Part shown: positions 42,800-50,361 of the stretch, piece after piece
Layout: each line of letters starts with the position of its first letter
Position numbering within the stretch: position 1 is the stretch's first letter
Source: Streptosporangiaceae bacterium NEAU-GS5
Lineage (GTDB): Bacteria; Actinomycetota; Actinomycetes; Streptosporangiales; Streptosporangiaceae
Assembly (NCBI GenBank): GCA_017592665.1
Contig: JAGFNW010000012.1
Coordinates: forward strand, 1-64,000
Reading direction: 5' to 3'
DNA length: 64,000 bases
Position numbers and translations under genes: made by a program
Notes under the pieces: model-generated
Database searches by the model: none
The model's input: the letters and a program-made list of their open reading frames with translations, nothing else
What the model was told of the DNA's origin: nothing

Positions 42800-43812
42800 C
42801 GGGTCCTCGCCCTCGGGTCGACCACGCCTTGGAGCAGGTCGACGATCAGGTTGGCGAGCACGTACAGCAGGGCCACGAGCAGCGTGACGCCCGCGATGGC
42901 CGGGGTGTCGAGGGTGCGGATCGAGTCGGCCGCGTATCGGCCGAGCCCCGGCCAGTTGAAGACGGCCTCCACCAGGAAGCCGTTGACGATCGAGTACGCG
43001 AAGACGAGCGCGATCAGCGACAGCACCGGGTTGAGCACGGGCCGCAGGGAGAAGCGGGTGAGCACGGCGGTCTCGCCGAAGCCGAGGGCGCGTGCCATCC
43101 GCGCGTGGTCCTGGGCGGACTCCTCGATCAGCGCGGCCCGGGTGAGCTGGGCGATCACCCCGGCCGGATAAGCGGCCACGACGAGCGCCGGTAAGACCAG
43201 GTGGTGCAGGGTGCTGCCGAGCATCGGCCAGTTGCCGGTGAACAGGGCGTCGACGGCCGTGATGTTCGTGTAGACGTGCAGCGGGCTCGTGCTGTCGAGC
43301 GCCGCGTCGTACTCGCCGGCGACCGGAAACCAGCCGAGCACGCTGGAGAACAGCGTGCGCACGGCGAGGGCCAGCCAGAAGACGGGCACCGAGACGGCCA
43401 GCATGGACGACAGCCGCACGGTGAAGTCGGGGAACCTGGTCTTGTATCGGGCGGCCAGGACGCCGAGCGGCAGGCCCACGGCGACGGCGAAGATCAGGGC
43501 GGCGCCGACCAGTTCGAGCGAGGCGGGGAAGGCGAGCGTGAGATCGTCGGCGACCGGCTGCCGCGTGTGCAGGCTCGTGCCGAGGTCGCCCGCGGCCAGG
43601 TCGCGCACGTAGTTCCAGAGCTGGACCGGGATCGGCGCGTCCAGCCCGAACCGCGCACGCGCCGCGGCGAGGTCGGCCGCGCTCGCCTTCGGGCCCGCGT
43701 ACGCGATGGCGGGGTCGCCCGGCAGCAACCGCATGATCACGAAGGTGAGCGCCACGACCCCGAAGACGACGAGGACCGCCTGCCCGAGCCGCCGGGCCAG
43801 ATACCTCGCCAT
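42796..43812 (-). CDS. Dpp-type ABC transporter permease (DppB)
   Basis: The 338-residue protein begins with the DppB signature RYLARRLGQAVLVVFGVVAL and LPGDPAIAYAGPKA. It has six membrane helices and the EAA loop in SAQDHARMARALGFGETAVLTRF. The ATG at 43812 shares one base with the hydantoinase-gene stop (TGATG). The longer open frame upstream is antisense to nothing useful and is rejected. Together with DppC and two ATPases it forms an importer for peptides or similar solutes. Confidence 0.93.
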   Translation of the reverse strand: MARYLARRLGQAVLVVFGVVALTFVIMRLLPGDPAIAYAGPKASAADLAAARARFGLDAPIPVQLWNYVRDLAAGDLGTSLHTRQPVADDLTLAFPASLELVGAALIFAVAVGLPLGVLAARYKTRFPDFTVRLSSMLAVSVPVFWLALAVRTLFSSVLGWFPVAGEYDAALDSTSPLHVYTNITAVDALFTGNWPMLGSTLHHLVLPALVVAAYPAGVIAQLTRAALIEESAQDHARMARALGFGETAVLTRFSLRPVLNPVLSLIALVFAYSIVNGFLVEAVFNWPGLGRYAADSIRTLDTPAIAGVTLLVALLYVLANLIVDLLQGVVDPRARTR

Positions 43813-45338
43813 CAGGGCACCTCCGCGAGCGCTCCGGCGGCCTTCACCTGGACGCGGAGCGCGGGCTCGGGCAGGTAGCTGAGCGGGATCTCGGCCACCT
43901 CGACGATCTCGACGGCCGAGGGATCGGCCCCCGCCTGGACGGCCCGGTCGCGCGCGGCCGCCCCGGCCGCGTCGAGCGCGGCCCGGCGGCCGTTTCCGGC
44001 CGGGACGATGGTCTCGATCGAGCCGCTGACCAGGGCGATGGCCGCGCCCACGGCGTTGGCGACGTCGCCGCGCTCCGGCCGGATGATCTCGCGCACCCCG
44101 GGCAGCCCGTCGGGCACGAGGAATCCGCCGCCGCCCACGACGACCAGCGGGAGGCCCGTCTTGCCCAGCGACATCCGGTCGACGGCGTCGGCGATCCGCT
44201 CGTCGGTGTCCCGCAGGACGGCCGCGAGCTCGTCGGGCGCGGAATGGGTGCCGACCTTCGCGCGCCCGGCCGCCACGCACGCGTCGGTCAGCGTCGGCGT
44301 CCGCCCGCCGAAGACCAGCGCCTGCGTGCCGATCCGGTAACCGACCGAGGTGGCGCCGGCGGTGCGGCCGTCGATCACCGTTCCGCCGCCCAGGGCGACC
44401 GAGAGGATGTCCGGCATCCGGAAGTTGGTGCGCACGCCGCCGATCTCGACGCCCGCCGCCGACACCCTCGGGAATCCGCCGGTGAGGACGCCGAGGTCGG
44501 TGGAGGTGCCGCCGACGTCGATCACGACGGCGTCGGCGAGTCCCGACAGGTAGGCCGCGCCCCGGATCGAGTTGGCCGGCCCCGAGCCGATGGTGAGGAT
44601 CGGGTAGCGGGCCGCGTAGTCGGCCGCCATCAGCGTCCCGTCGTTCTGCGCGAAGTAGCGCGCGACGTCGAGGCCGCGCAGCACCTCCGTCAGCGCGTCG
44701 TGGACGTGCCGCGCGACCCGGTGCAGGGCCGCGTTGAGCACGGTCGCGTTCTCGCGTTCGAGCAGGCCGAGGGCGCCGATCTCGTGGCTGAGCGAGACGG
44801 GCAGGTCAGGCCCGAGTTCCTCGGCGGCGATCTCGGCCGCGCGTGCCTCCTGGCCGCTCGACCCCGGGCTGAACACCGCGGTGATCGCCACGGCGTCGGC
44901 GCGCCCGGCCACCGAGCCCAGGAATCGCCGCAGCCCCTCCTCGTCCAGCGGGGAGATCTCGCGTCCGTCGACGTAGTTGCCTCCGGGAAGGACGGTCGCG
45001 GCCACGACGGCCGCGTCGGCGAGGTCCTCCGGCCACGACTCGAGCGGTGGGACCGCCGTCGAGGACGGGGCGCCGAGCCGGACCACCGCCACCCGGCCCA
45101 GGCGGCGGCGCTCCAGGATGGCGTTGGTGGCGTGCGTGGTGCCGAGCATCACCCGGCCGACCCGCTCGCGGTCCGCGCCGAGCGCGGCCAGCACCGTCTC
45201 GATCGCGGCGCGCATGCCGGACGTCACGTCGGGGCTGGTGGGCTGCTTGGTGGAGGCCACGATCCGGTTTCCGGCGCCGAGAACGACCGCGTCGGTGTTG
45301 GTCCCACCGACGTCCACGCCGATCCGCAGGTCACGCAT
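43812..45338 (-). CDS. hydantoinase/oxoprolinase-family protein (HyuA-like)
   Basis: The 508-residue protein has the ASKHA-type phosphate loop IGVDVGGTNTDAVVLG, an N-terminal hydantoinase A domain (MLGTTHATNAILERR) and the central ADAVVIDVGGTSTDLGVL segment. Relatives hydrolyse hydantoins, 5-oxoproline or carbon-nitrogen lactams with ATP. It is shorter than 5-oxoprolinase alpha chains and is paired with a DUF917 protein, a frequent partner. It overlaps both neighbours (8 bp and 1 bp), and with the transporter genes it points to uptake and use of a cyclic amide or peptide. Confidence 0.9.
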   Translation of the reverse strand: MRDLRIGVDVGGTNTDAVVLGAGNRIVASTKQPTSPDVTSGMRAAIETVLAALGADRERVGRVMLGTTHATNAILERRRLGRVAVVRLGAPSSTAVPPLESWPEDLADAAVVAATVLPGGNYVDGREISPLDEEGLRRFLGSVAGRADAVAITAVFSPGSSGQEARAAEIAAEELGPDLPVSLSHEIGALGLLERENATVLNAALHRVARHVHDALTEVLRGLDVARYFAQNDGTLMAADYAARYPILTIGSGPANSIRGAAYLSGLADAVVIDVGGTSTDLGVLTGGFPRVSAAGVEIGGVRTNFRMPDILSVALGGGTVIDGRTAGATSVGYRIGTQALVFGGRTPTLTDACVAAGRAKVGTHSAPDELAAVLRDTDERIADAVDRMSLGKTGLPLVVVGGGGFLVPDGLPGVREIIRPERGDVANAVGAAIALVSGSIETIVPAGNGRRAALDAAGAAARDRAVQAGADPSAVEIVEVAEIPLSYLPEPALRVQVKAAGALAEVP

Positions 45339-46425
45339 GGGCCAGCTCCACCGGGACGTACGGAATGTCGTAGCCGAAGGCTGCCGGGCCTGCCGTACGC
45401 AGACCTGCCGGAGTCCGCCAGAGCGGCGCGCACGGCCAGGCGAGGACGGTGACGCGCTGGCCGTAGCGCAACGACTCGGTCGAGACGGCGTCGGCCGTCT
45501 GGCTGTCCACGATCGCGATCAGGTCGGGCACGCTGGCCTTGACCTGCCCGTCTTCGATGGCGACCAGGTTCTCGTTCTGGATCTCGATCTGCAGCCGCCG
45601 GCCGCGGCAGTCGCCGACCCCATCGATGATCACGCTGCCGCGCACGAACCCGCCTCCCGTGCGCCGTTCGACGTCGGCGACCTTGCCGGTCAGCAGCGCC
45701 ACGGCCCCGAGCGTCGCCTGGAGGGCGGCCACGGCCGTCTCCGACGCGGCGGCGGCGTCCTCGAGGGCGCGGCCGATGGAGATCGCCTGGGTGACCGTGC
45801 CCTCGATGACCGCGCCCAGCAGCTCGCCGGCCGACATCACGTAGTCGGCCATCAGCGCCGTGCTGCCCATGGCCACGCAGAGGGCGCGCGCCAGCTGCTC
45901 CGACCAGAGCCCGTCGACCGGCCAGAGCGCGGCCACGCTGCCCTGCACGTCGGCGAGCAGGACCAGGCCGGGGTCTTTTCCGGCCACGTACGTGGAGACC
46001 ATCTGCACCTCGGGGAAGGCCCGGCCCATGGCGTCGGCGTCGACGAGCGGCACGCCCAGCCGGGCCGCCAGGCCGAGCGGCTCCACCCCGTTTCCGCCGC
46101 CGATCTCGGAGGCCATCACCGCCACCACGGGCCTGCCGAGCATCCGCTCGACCGTGTCGCGGATGAGCTCGGCCTCCCGGCCGCTCGGCAGCATCTCGTG
46201 CGAGACGGTGGGGGCGCCGATGTGCCCGAGCGGCAGCACGATCCCGTCCTGCGGCAGGTCTTCCAAGGTCACCAGGGGCACGTCGCCGAACTCGCGCAAC
46301 GCCCGGCCGGCCGATAAGGCGGCGCCTTCGACCATGCCGCCGCCGCCTGTGCCGAGAATGGCGCAGCCGCGCGCTAACGCGCTGATGTCACCCCTCGTGA
46401 CCCTTTTACCGCCCTTTGCACCCAC
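45331..46425 (-). CDS. DUF917 family protein
   Basis: The 364-residue protein carries the DUF917 marks ALARGCAILGTGGGG, VMASEIGGGNGVEPLGLAA, PLVDADAMGRAFPEVQM and IEIQNENLVAIEDG. The family is usually found beside hydantoinase/oxoprolinase proteins, as here, but its reaction is not known. It is first in the six-gene operon. The GTG at 46425 is preceded by CATGATGTT with only a few bases between, so a leaderless start is possible. Confidence 0.9.
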   Translation of the reverse strand: MGAKGGKRVTRGDISALARGCAILGTGGGGMVEGAALSAGRALREFGDVPLVTLEDLPQDGIVLPLGHIGAPTVSHEMLPSGREAELIRDTVERMLGRPVVAVMASEIGGGNGVEPLGLAARLGVPLVDADAMGRAFPEVQMVSTYVAGKDPGLVLLADVQGSVAALWPVDGLWSEQLARALCVAMGSTALMADYVMSAGELLGAVIEGTVTQAISIGRALEDAAAASETAVAALQATLGAVALLTGKVADVERRTGGGFVRGSVIIDGVGDCRGRRLQIEIQNENLVAIEDGQVKASVPDLIAIVDSQTADAVSTESLRYGQRVTVLAWPCAPLWRTPAGLRTAGPAAFGYDIPYVPVELAHA

Positions 46426-46457
46426 GGCGAAACATCATGCCATCTGGGGCGCTCGGG

Positions 46458-47285
46458 TCACCGGGTGGCGGTGTGCTCGGCGATGGCCGGGATGACCAGA
46501 TCCCACATGCGGCGGGGCGGCACCTCGTGACCGACTCCCGGCATCGGCAGCAGCCGGGCGCCCGGGATCTCGTGCGCCAGGGCGATGCCGTGCTCGTAGG
46601 GGAACAGCGGATCCTCGGTGCCGTGGATCACCAGGGTGGGCACGCCGATCGTGCCGAGGCGGTCGCGCCACGGACCCGACCCTTCGATGGCGTAGTGCTT
46701 GGTCATGCTCGCCTCGAAGTCGGCCGTCCGGTCGAATGCCCGGCCTGCCGTCGCCCGCAGGGCCGCCTCGTCGCTCAAGCCGAGCGCCCGCTGGTAGGCC
46801 ACCATGTGCTCGATCACCGCGGCCCGGTCGGCCCAGTCGGGATCCTTGGCCTGGGCGAAATAGGCCCGCATCTCGGGTGTGCTCGGCGGCAGGTCGTCGT
46901 CGCCGGGGCCGGGGCTCGTCGAGATCAGCGTCAGGCCGGCCACGCGCTCGGGGTGATCCAGCGCCACCACCTGCGCGATCGCGCCGCCCATCGACACCCC
47001 GACGATGTGCGCGCGGCCGAGGCCGAGGCCCGTGACGAGGCCCGCCACGTCGGCCACCAGGTCGTCGCCGGAGTATTCCCGGTGGGTGACCGACCTCCCC
47101 GTGTCTCTGAGGTCGAAGCGGACGACGCGGCGCGACCGCCCGGCCAGCAGGGCGCAGAACTCGGGATCCCACCAGTCCATCGACCCGCCGGCCCCCATGA
47201 CCAGCACGATCGGCGGATCGGCTGGGTCGCCGAACGTCTCGGCGCACAGCTCCGCCCCGTCGACGGGCACGAATCTCTCGGTCAT
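46458..47285 (-). CDS. alpha/beta hydrolase
   Basis: The 275-residue protein has the alpha/beta-hydrolase oxyanion region IVLVMGAGGSMDWWDPEF, nucleophile Ser in HIVGVSMGGAIAQVVAL, Asp in LVIHGTEDPLFP and His in PGVGHEVPPR. The substrate is unknown, and TAP- or RdmC-like esterases are close in form. The ATG overlaps the stop of the upstream MDR gene as ATGA, so they form one operon. The longer frame upstream lies antisense to nothing and lacks the family start. Confidence 0.9.
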   Translation of the reverse strand: MTERFVPVDGAELCAETFGDPADPPIVLVMGAGGSMDWWDPEFCALLAGRSRRVVRFDLRDTGRSVTHREYSGDDLVADVAGLVTGLGLGRAHIVGVSMGGAIAQVVALDHPERVAGLTLISTSPGPGDDDLPPSTPEMRAYFAQAKDPDWADRAAVIEHMVAYQRALGLSDEAALRATAGRAFDRTADFEASMTKHYAIEGSGPWRDRLGTIGVPTLVIHGTEDPLFPYEHGIALAHEIPGARLLPMPGVGHEVPPRRMWDLVIPAIAEHTATR

Positions 47286-48268
47286 GCCGCCTCCGAGACG
47301 TCGACGACGACCTTGCCGGTCGCCTGGTTGGACTCCATGTGGTGATGGGCGGCGGCGATCTCGTCGAGGGTGAAGACCCGGTCGACGTTGGCGTGATAGC
47401 GGCCGTCGGCCACGCCGTCGACGACGTCCTGCAGGGCGGCCGTGCTCACCACGCCCTTGGCGTCGTCGCTGTGGTAGGCCGTGAGCCTGGTGCCGGTGGG
47501 GATCATGGACACGGGCTGGAAATCGGGGATCGACCACACGCCGCTCAGCATTCCGGTCAAGCACACCACCCCTCCCTTACGGACCAAGGACAGGGAATCG
47601 GCCGTGGTGGGAGCGCCCACGAGGTCGAGGACGCGGTCGGGGCCGGCCGGCGCGATCTCCCGCACCCGGTCGGCGAAGGGCGGGTCGCCGGCGGCATCGA
47701 TGACGACGTGATCGGCGCCGCGCGTCTTCAGCAGGTCGGCCTTGGCGGGGTTGCGGGTGGTGGCGATCGTCTCGACGCCGCGGGCCTTGGCCAGCGAAAG
47801 GGCGGCCATGCCGACGGACGAGGTGCCGCCGCGCACGAGGAGGGACATGCCCGCGGCGAGGTCGAGCGCGTCGAGCGAGCCCCGCGCGGTGAGGTAGGTC
47901 TCGGGCAGGGCGGCCAGGGTCGGCCAGTCGAGCGTGCTGGTGACGGGAATGAGCAGGTCGTCGGGGAGCAGGGCGTATTCGGCGTAGCCACCGTCGAACG
48001 CGCGGCCCATCTCCCCCATCACCGCGGCCACCGTCGTCCCCTCCGGATAGGCCGTGCCACCAGCGACGACGCCGACGCACTCGATGCCGAGGATCCGCGG
48101 GAAACGCACCCCGGGCGAGTGGCCCTGCCGGGTCATCAGCTCGGATCGATTGAGCCCGAACGCCTTGACCTCGACGAGCGTCCATCCAGGTCGCGGCTCC
48201 GGACGGGGAACCGTGCGCACCTCGAGGACCTCGGGCGGCCCTGGGCGGGTCGCGACAGCAGCTCTCAT
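47282..48268 (-). CDS. zinc-free MDR quinone oxidoreductase-like protein
   Basis: The 328-residue protein is a medium-chain dehydrogenase/reductase of the quinone oxidoreductase type. The GroES-like part shows LVEVKAFGLNRSELMTRQG and PRILGIECVGVVAGG. The nucleotide-binding loop is VRGGTSSVGMAALSLAKARG. Zinc-binding residues are missing, as in QOR proteins. It reduces quinones or enals with NADPH. ATG at 48268 has TAGGGT 6 nt upstream (leaderless). It is translationally coupled to the hydrolase gene. Confidence 0.92.
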   Translation of the reverse strand: MRAAVATRPGPPEVLEVRTVPRPEPRPGWTLVEVKAFGLNRSELMTRQGHSPGVRFPRILGIECVGVVAGGTAYPEGTTVAAVMGEMGRAFDGGYAEYALLPDDLLIPVTSTLDWPTLAALPETYLTARGSLDALDLAAGMSLLVRGGTSSVGMAALSLAKARGVETIATTRNPAKADLLKTRGADHVVIDAAGDPPFADRVREIAPAGPDRVLDLVGAPTTADSLSLVRKGGVVCLTGMLSGVWSIPDFQPVSMIPTGTRLTAYHSDDAKGVVSTAALQDVVDGVADGRYHANVDRVFTLDEIAAAHHHMESNQATGKVVVDVSEAA

Positions 48269-48291
48269 GCCACCACCCTAGGCCCTCGGAC

Positions 48292-49107
48292 TCATGTTCG
48301 AATAAACAGGTGGCAGGCGATCGCCGCGGCGGCCACCACGTTGAGCGAGTCGACACCGAGCGACATGGCCTGGGCGCTCATGGGGATGCAGACCCGCTCG
48401 TCGGCCTCGCGCAGCCAGCGCGACGACAGCCCGTCTCCCTCCGAGCCGAGCAGCAGGGCCGTGCGCTCGCCGAGCCGGGCCCGGTCGAGCGGCGTCGCGG
48501 CCTGATCAGGGGTGAGCGCCAGCACGCGATGCCCCGCATCCCGCACCTCGGCCAGCCCGTCGTGCCAGTCGTCCATCCGGGCGTACGGCACGGCGAAGAC
48601 GGCGCCCATCGAGACCTTCACGGACCGGCGATACAGCGGATCGGCGCACCGCGGCGACAAGATCACGGCGTCGACCCCGAGCGCGGCGGCGCACCGGAAG
48701 ATCGACCCGACGTTGCCATGGTCGACCAGGTCTTCCAGCACGAGGATCCGGCGGGCGCCGTCGAGGATCTTTCCCACGGGCGGCAGCGGCAGGCGCGCCA
48801 TCGACGCGAGCGCGCCCCGATGCACGGGGAAGCCGGTCACGCCCTCCATGGCCGCGTCGCCGACCACGAACACCGGCGCGTCGCCGACGATCGGCAGCAG
48901 CGCGCCCAGCCATTTCTCGGTCGTCAGGACGGACCGGACCGGATATCCGGCGCCGACCGCGCGAGTGATCACCTTCTCGCCCTCGGCCAGGAACAGGCCG
49001 TGCTCGCTCTCCAGGCTCTTACGCAGGTCGACGTCGCGCAGCCGCACGTAGTCCGCCAGGCGCGGATCGGCGGCCGCGTCGAGCCCTGAGCCGAGCCGGA
49101 TGACCAT
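48292..49107 (-). CDS. SpoU/TrmH-family RNA 2'-O-methyltransferase
   Basis: The 271-residue protein has an N-terminal RNA-binding part (LRDVDLRKSLESEHGLFLAEGEKV) and a C-terminal knotted SPOUT domain with NVGSIFRCAAALGVDAVILS, LLLGSEGDGLS and IPMSAQAMSLGVDSLNVVAA, the three SpoU motifs. It methylates a ribose in tRNA or rRNA with SAM, but the target is not predictable. ATG at 49107 has TACGCT 6 nt upstream (leaderless). It is divergent from the CDF-like gene by 96 bp. Confidence 0.92.
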   Translation of the reverse strand: MVIRLGSGLDAAADPRLADYVRLRDVDLRKSLESEHGLFLAEGEKVITRAVGAGYPVRSVLTTEKWLGALLPIVGDAPVFVVGDAAMEGVTGFPVHRGALASMARLPLPPVGKILDGARRILVLEDLVDHGNVGSIFRCAAALGVDAVILSPRCADPLYRRSVKVSMGAVFAVPYARMDDWHDGLAEVRDAGHRVLALTPDQAATPLDRARLGERTALLLGSEGDGLSSRWLREADERVCIPMSAQAMSLGVDSLNVVAAAAIACHLFIRT

Positions 49108-49203
49108 CCCGCCAGCGTACCGTTGCCGTAACTTGATGCCGGCTACCCACGGTGGCGGGTACAGTACTCAGCGCTGCAAGACGCCGGGCGATCGGGGGTC
49201 AAG

Positions 49204-49836
49204 GTGCCTGACCAGCGAACGCGTCCGGTCGCGTACGCCGAGACCTGGCTGAGGGACGCCCGCCTGGCGCGCACGCTGTCGATGGCGACCCTCGGCTGGC
49301 TCGGGGTGGAAAGCGGGCTCGGCCTGTGGGCCGGGTTCGCGGCCCACTCGCTCGCCCTGATCGGCTGGGGTTTCTCGTCCCTGTCGGAGGCGCTGGCCAG
49401 CCTCATCGTGGTCTGGCGGTTCACCGGCCCACGGCTCGGGTCGCGCACCGCCGAGCACGCGGCCACTCGCGCGGTGGCGCTGAGCTTCTGGGTGCTGGCG
49501 CCCTACCTCGTCCTCCACGTCGCCTACGACCTGGATCAGGGCTATCGGGCGACGCCCTCCTGGTTGGGCGTGGCGGTGACGACGATCAGTCTGATCAGCA
49601 TGCCCTTGCTGGGGCTGGCCAAGCGGCGGCTCGGCGCGCGGCTCGGCTCGACGGCCACGATGGGCGAGGGCACCCAGAATCTGCTGTGCGCGGCCACCGC
49701 CGCGGCGGTCCTCGCCAGCCTGGCCGCGACGACGGCCGGCATGTGGTGGCTCGATCCGCTGGTCGCCGTGGCGCTCGCCGCGGTCGCTGTGCGCGAGGGC
49801 TCGAGGGCCTGGCGCGGCCACTCCTGCTGCCACTGA
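49204..49836 (+). CDS. cation-efflux-like membrane protein (CDF transmembrane domain only)
   Basis: The 210-residue protein has five or six helices, among them the pair resembling CDF helices (AAHSLALIGWGFSSLSEALASLIVVW, with Ser/Glu in place of metal-binding Asp). A second pair (AAVLASLAATTAGMWWLDPLVAVALA) resembles WWLDPLVAL of CDF proteins. It ends in HSCCH without the cytoplasmic domain. A role in metal transport is therefore uncertain. GTG at 49204 has GGGGGTCAAG before it. Its last 295 bp overlap the convergent unknown gene. Confidence 0.7.
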   Translation: MPDQRTRPVAYAETWLRDARLARTLSMATLGWLGVESGLGLWAGFAAHSLALIGWGFSSLSEALASLIVVWRFTGPRLGSRTAEHAATRAVALSFWVLAPYLVLHVAYDLDQGYRATPSWLGVAVTTISLISMPLLGLAKRRLGARLGSTATMGEGTQNLLCAATAAAVLASLAATTAGMWWLDPLVAVALAAVAVREGSRAWRGHSCCH

Positions 49837-50174
49837 TCGGGCCGCTCGCGGCGGGCCTGCTCCGGGGTGAGCACGACGACCGCGAGGTCGTGCCCGTGCG
49901 CGCGGAGGGCGCCGACGATCGTGCCGGCGGCGCCCGGGTCGGTCCTTGCCCGGCAGAGGTCGCCCACGATGACGATCTCGCGGAGGCCGGGCAGCTCTCG
50001 AAGCGCCGCGCGCAGCTCGGGCGTCCAGCCGGGCGCGGGCAGCTGGATCAGCACAAGGTCGGCGGCTTTACGCCGCTCCACGAACGTCCCCGTCGTCCCC
50101 ATGATCAAGAGCTCCGGCAGCGCCCCCGCCGGTGTCCCCGTCGACTCCGAGACCATCCCCGTGGCCATCGTCAT
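49542..50174 (-). CDS. unknown protein with antisense-coded C-terminal half
   Basis: From ATG 50174 the frame gives 210 codons. The first about 112 residues look like a Rossmann-type alpha/beta fold: PELLIMGTTG, ADLVLIQLP, REIVIVGDLCRART, LAVVVLTPEQARRE. The remainder is the complement of the CDF-like gene and is Ser/Arg/Pro-rich. The family is not recognised. The start has TATCGT 7 nt upstream and TTGACA further up, the best promoter in the window, flanked by an inverted repeat. That supports the gene being real. The effective product may be only the first half if a ribosome stops early or the frame changed. Confidence 0.55.
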   Translation of the reverse strand: MTMATGMVSESTGTPAGALPELLIMGTTGTFVERRKAADLVLIQLPAPGWTPELRAALRELPGLREIVIVGDLCRARTDPGAAGTIVGALRAHGHDLAVVVLTPEQARRERPDQWQQEWPRQALEPSRTATAASATATSGSSHHMPAVVAARLARTAAAVAAHSRFWVPSPIVAVEPSRAPSRRLASPSKGMLIRLIVVTATPNQEGVAR

Positions 50175-50181
50175 GCGGCTC

Positions 50182-50218
50182 ACGATACATCGCGTCGATC
50201 GTCTGTCAAGATGTATCG
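50182..50218 (-). promoter_or_regulatory. consensus promoter with flanking CGATACATC inverted repeat
   Basis: On the minus strand TTGACA (50209-50204) and TATCGT (50187-50182) are 16 bp apart, followed 7 nt later by the ATG at 50174. The arms CGATACATC (50183-50191) and GATGTATCG (50210-50218) form a perfect 9-bp inverted repeat, one arm over the -10 box and one just upstream of -35. A dimeric repressor bound here would block the promoter. ATACAT/ATGTAT half sites recall PadR-type operators. Confidence 0.75.
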
Positions 50219-50361
50219 CGACTTATCACTTCTTGCTATACGAGTCGCCCGCGACTCATTACCAAAAGTAATCAATGCACCAAAAGCGGCGTTTTGCCGT
50301 CATTGGGGTTGCCAGTATGGTTCCGTAAACCAGGAGCCACGCGACACCAAAGAGGGACACC
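50219..50361. promoter_or_regulatory. leader region of the SBP/VWA gene with small palindromes
   Basis: The A/T-richer 140 bp hold GAGTCGC-CC-GCGACTC at about 50246-50261 (perfect 7-bp palindrome). CAAAA-GCGGCG-TTTTG follows near 50281-50296. GAGGG lies shortly before the GTG at 50362. They may be operators or leader hairpins. Confidence 0.4.
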
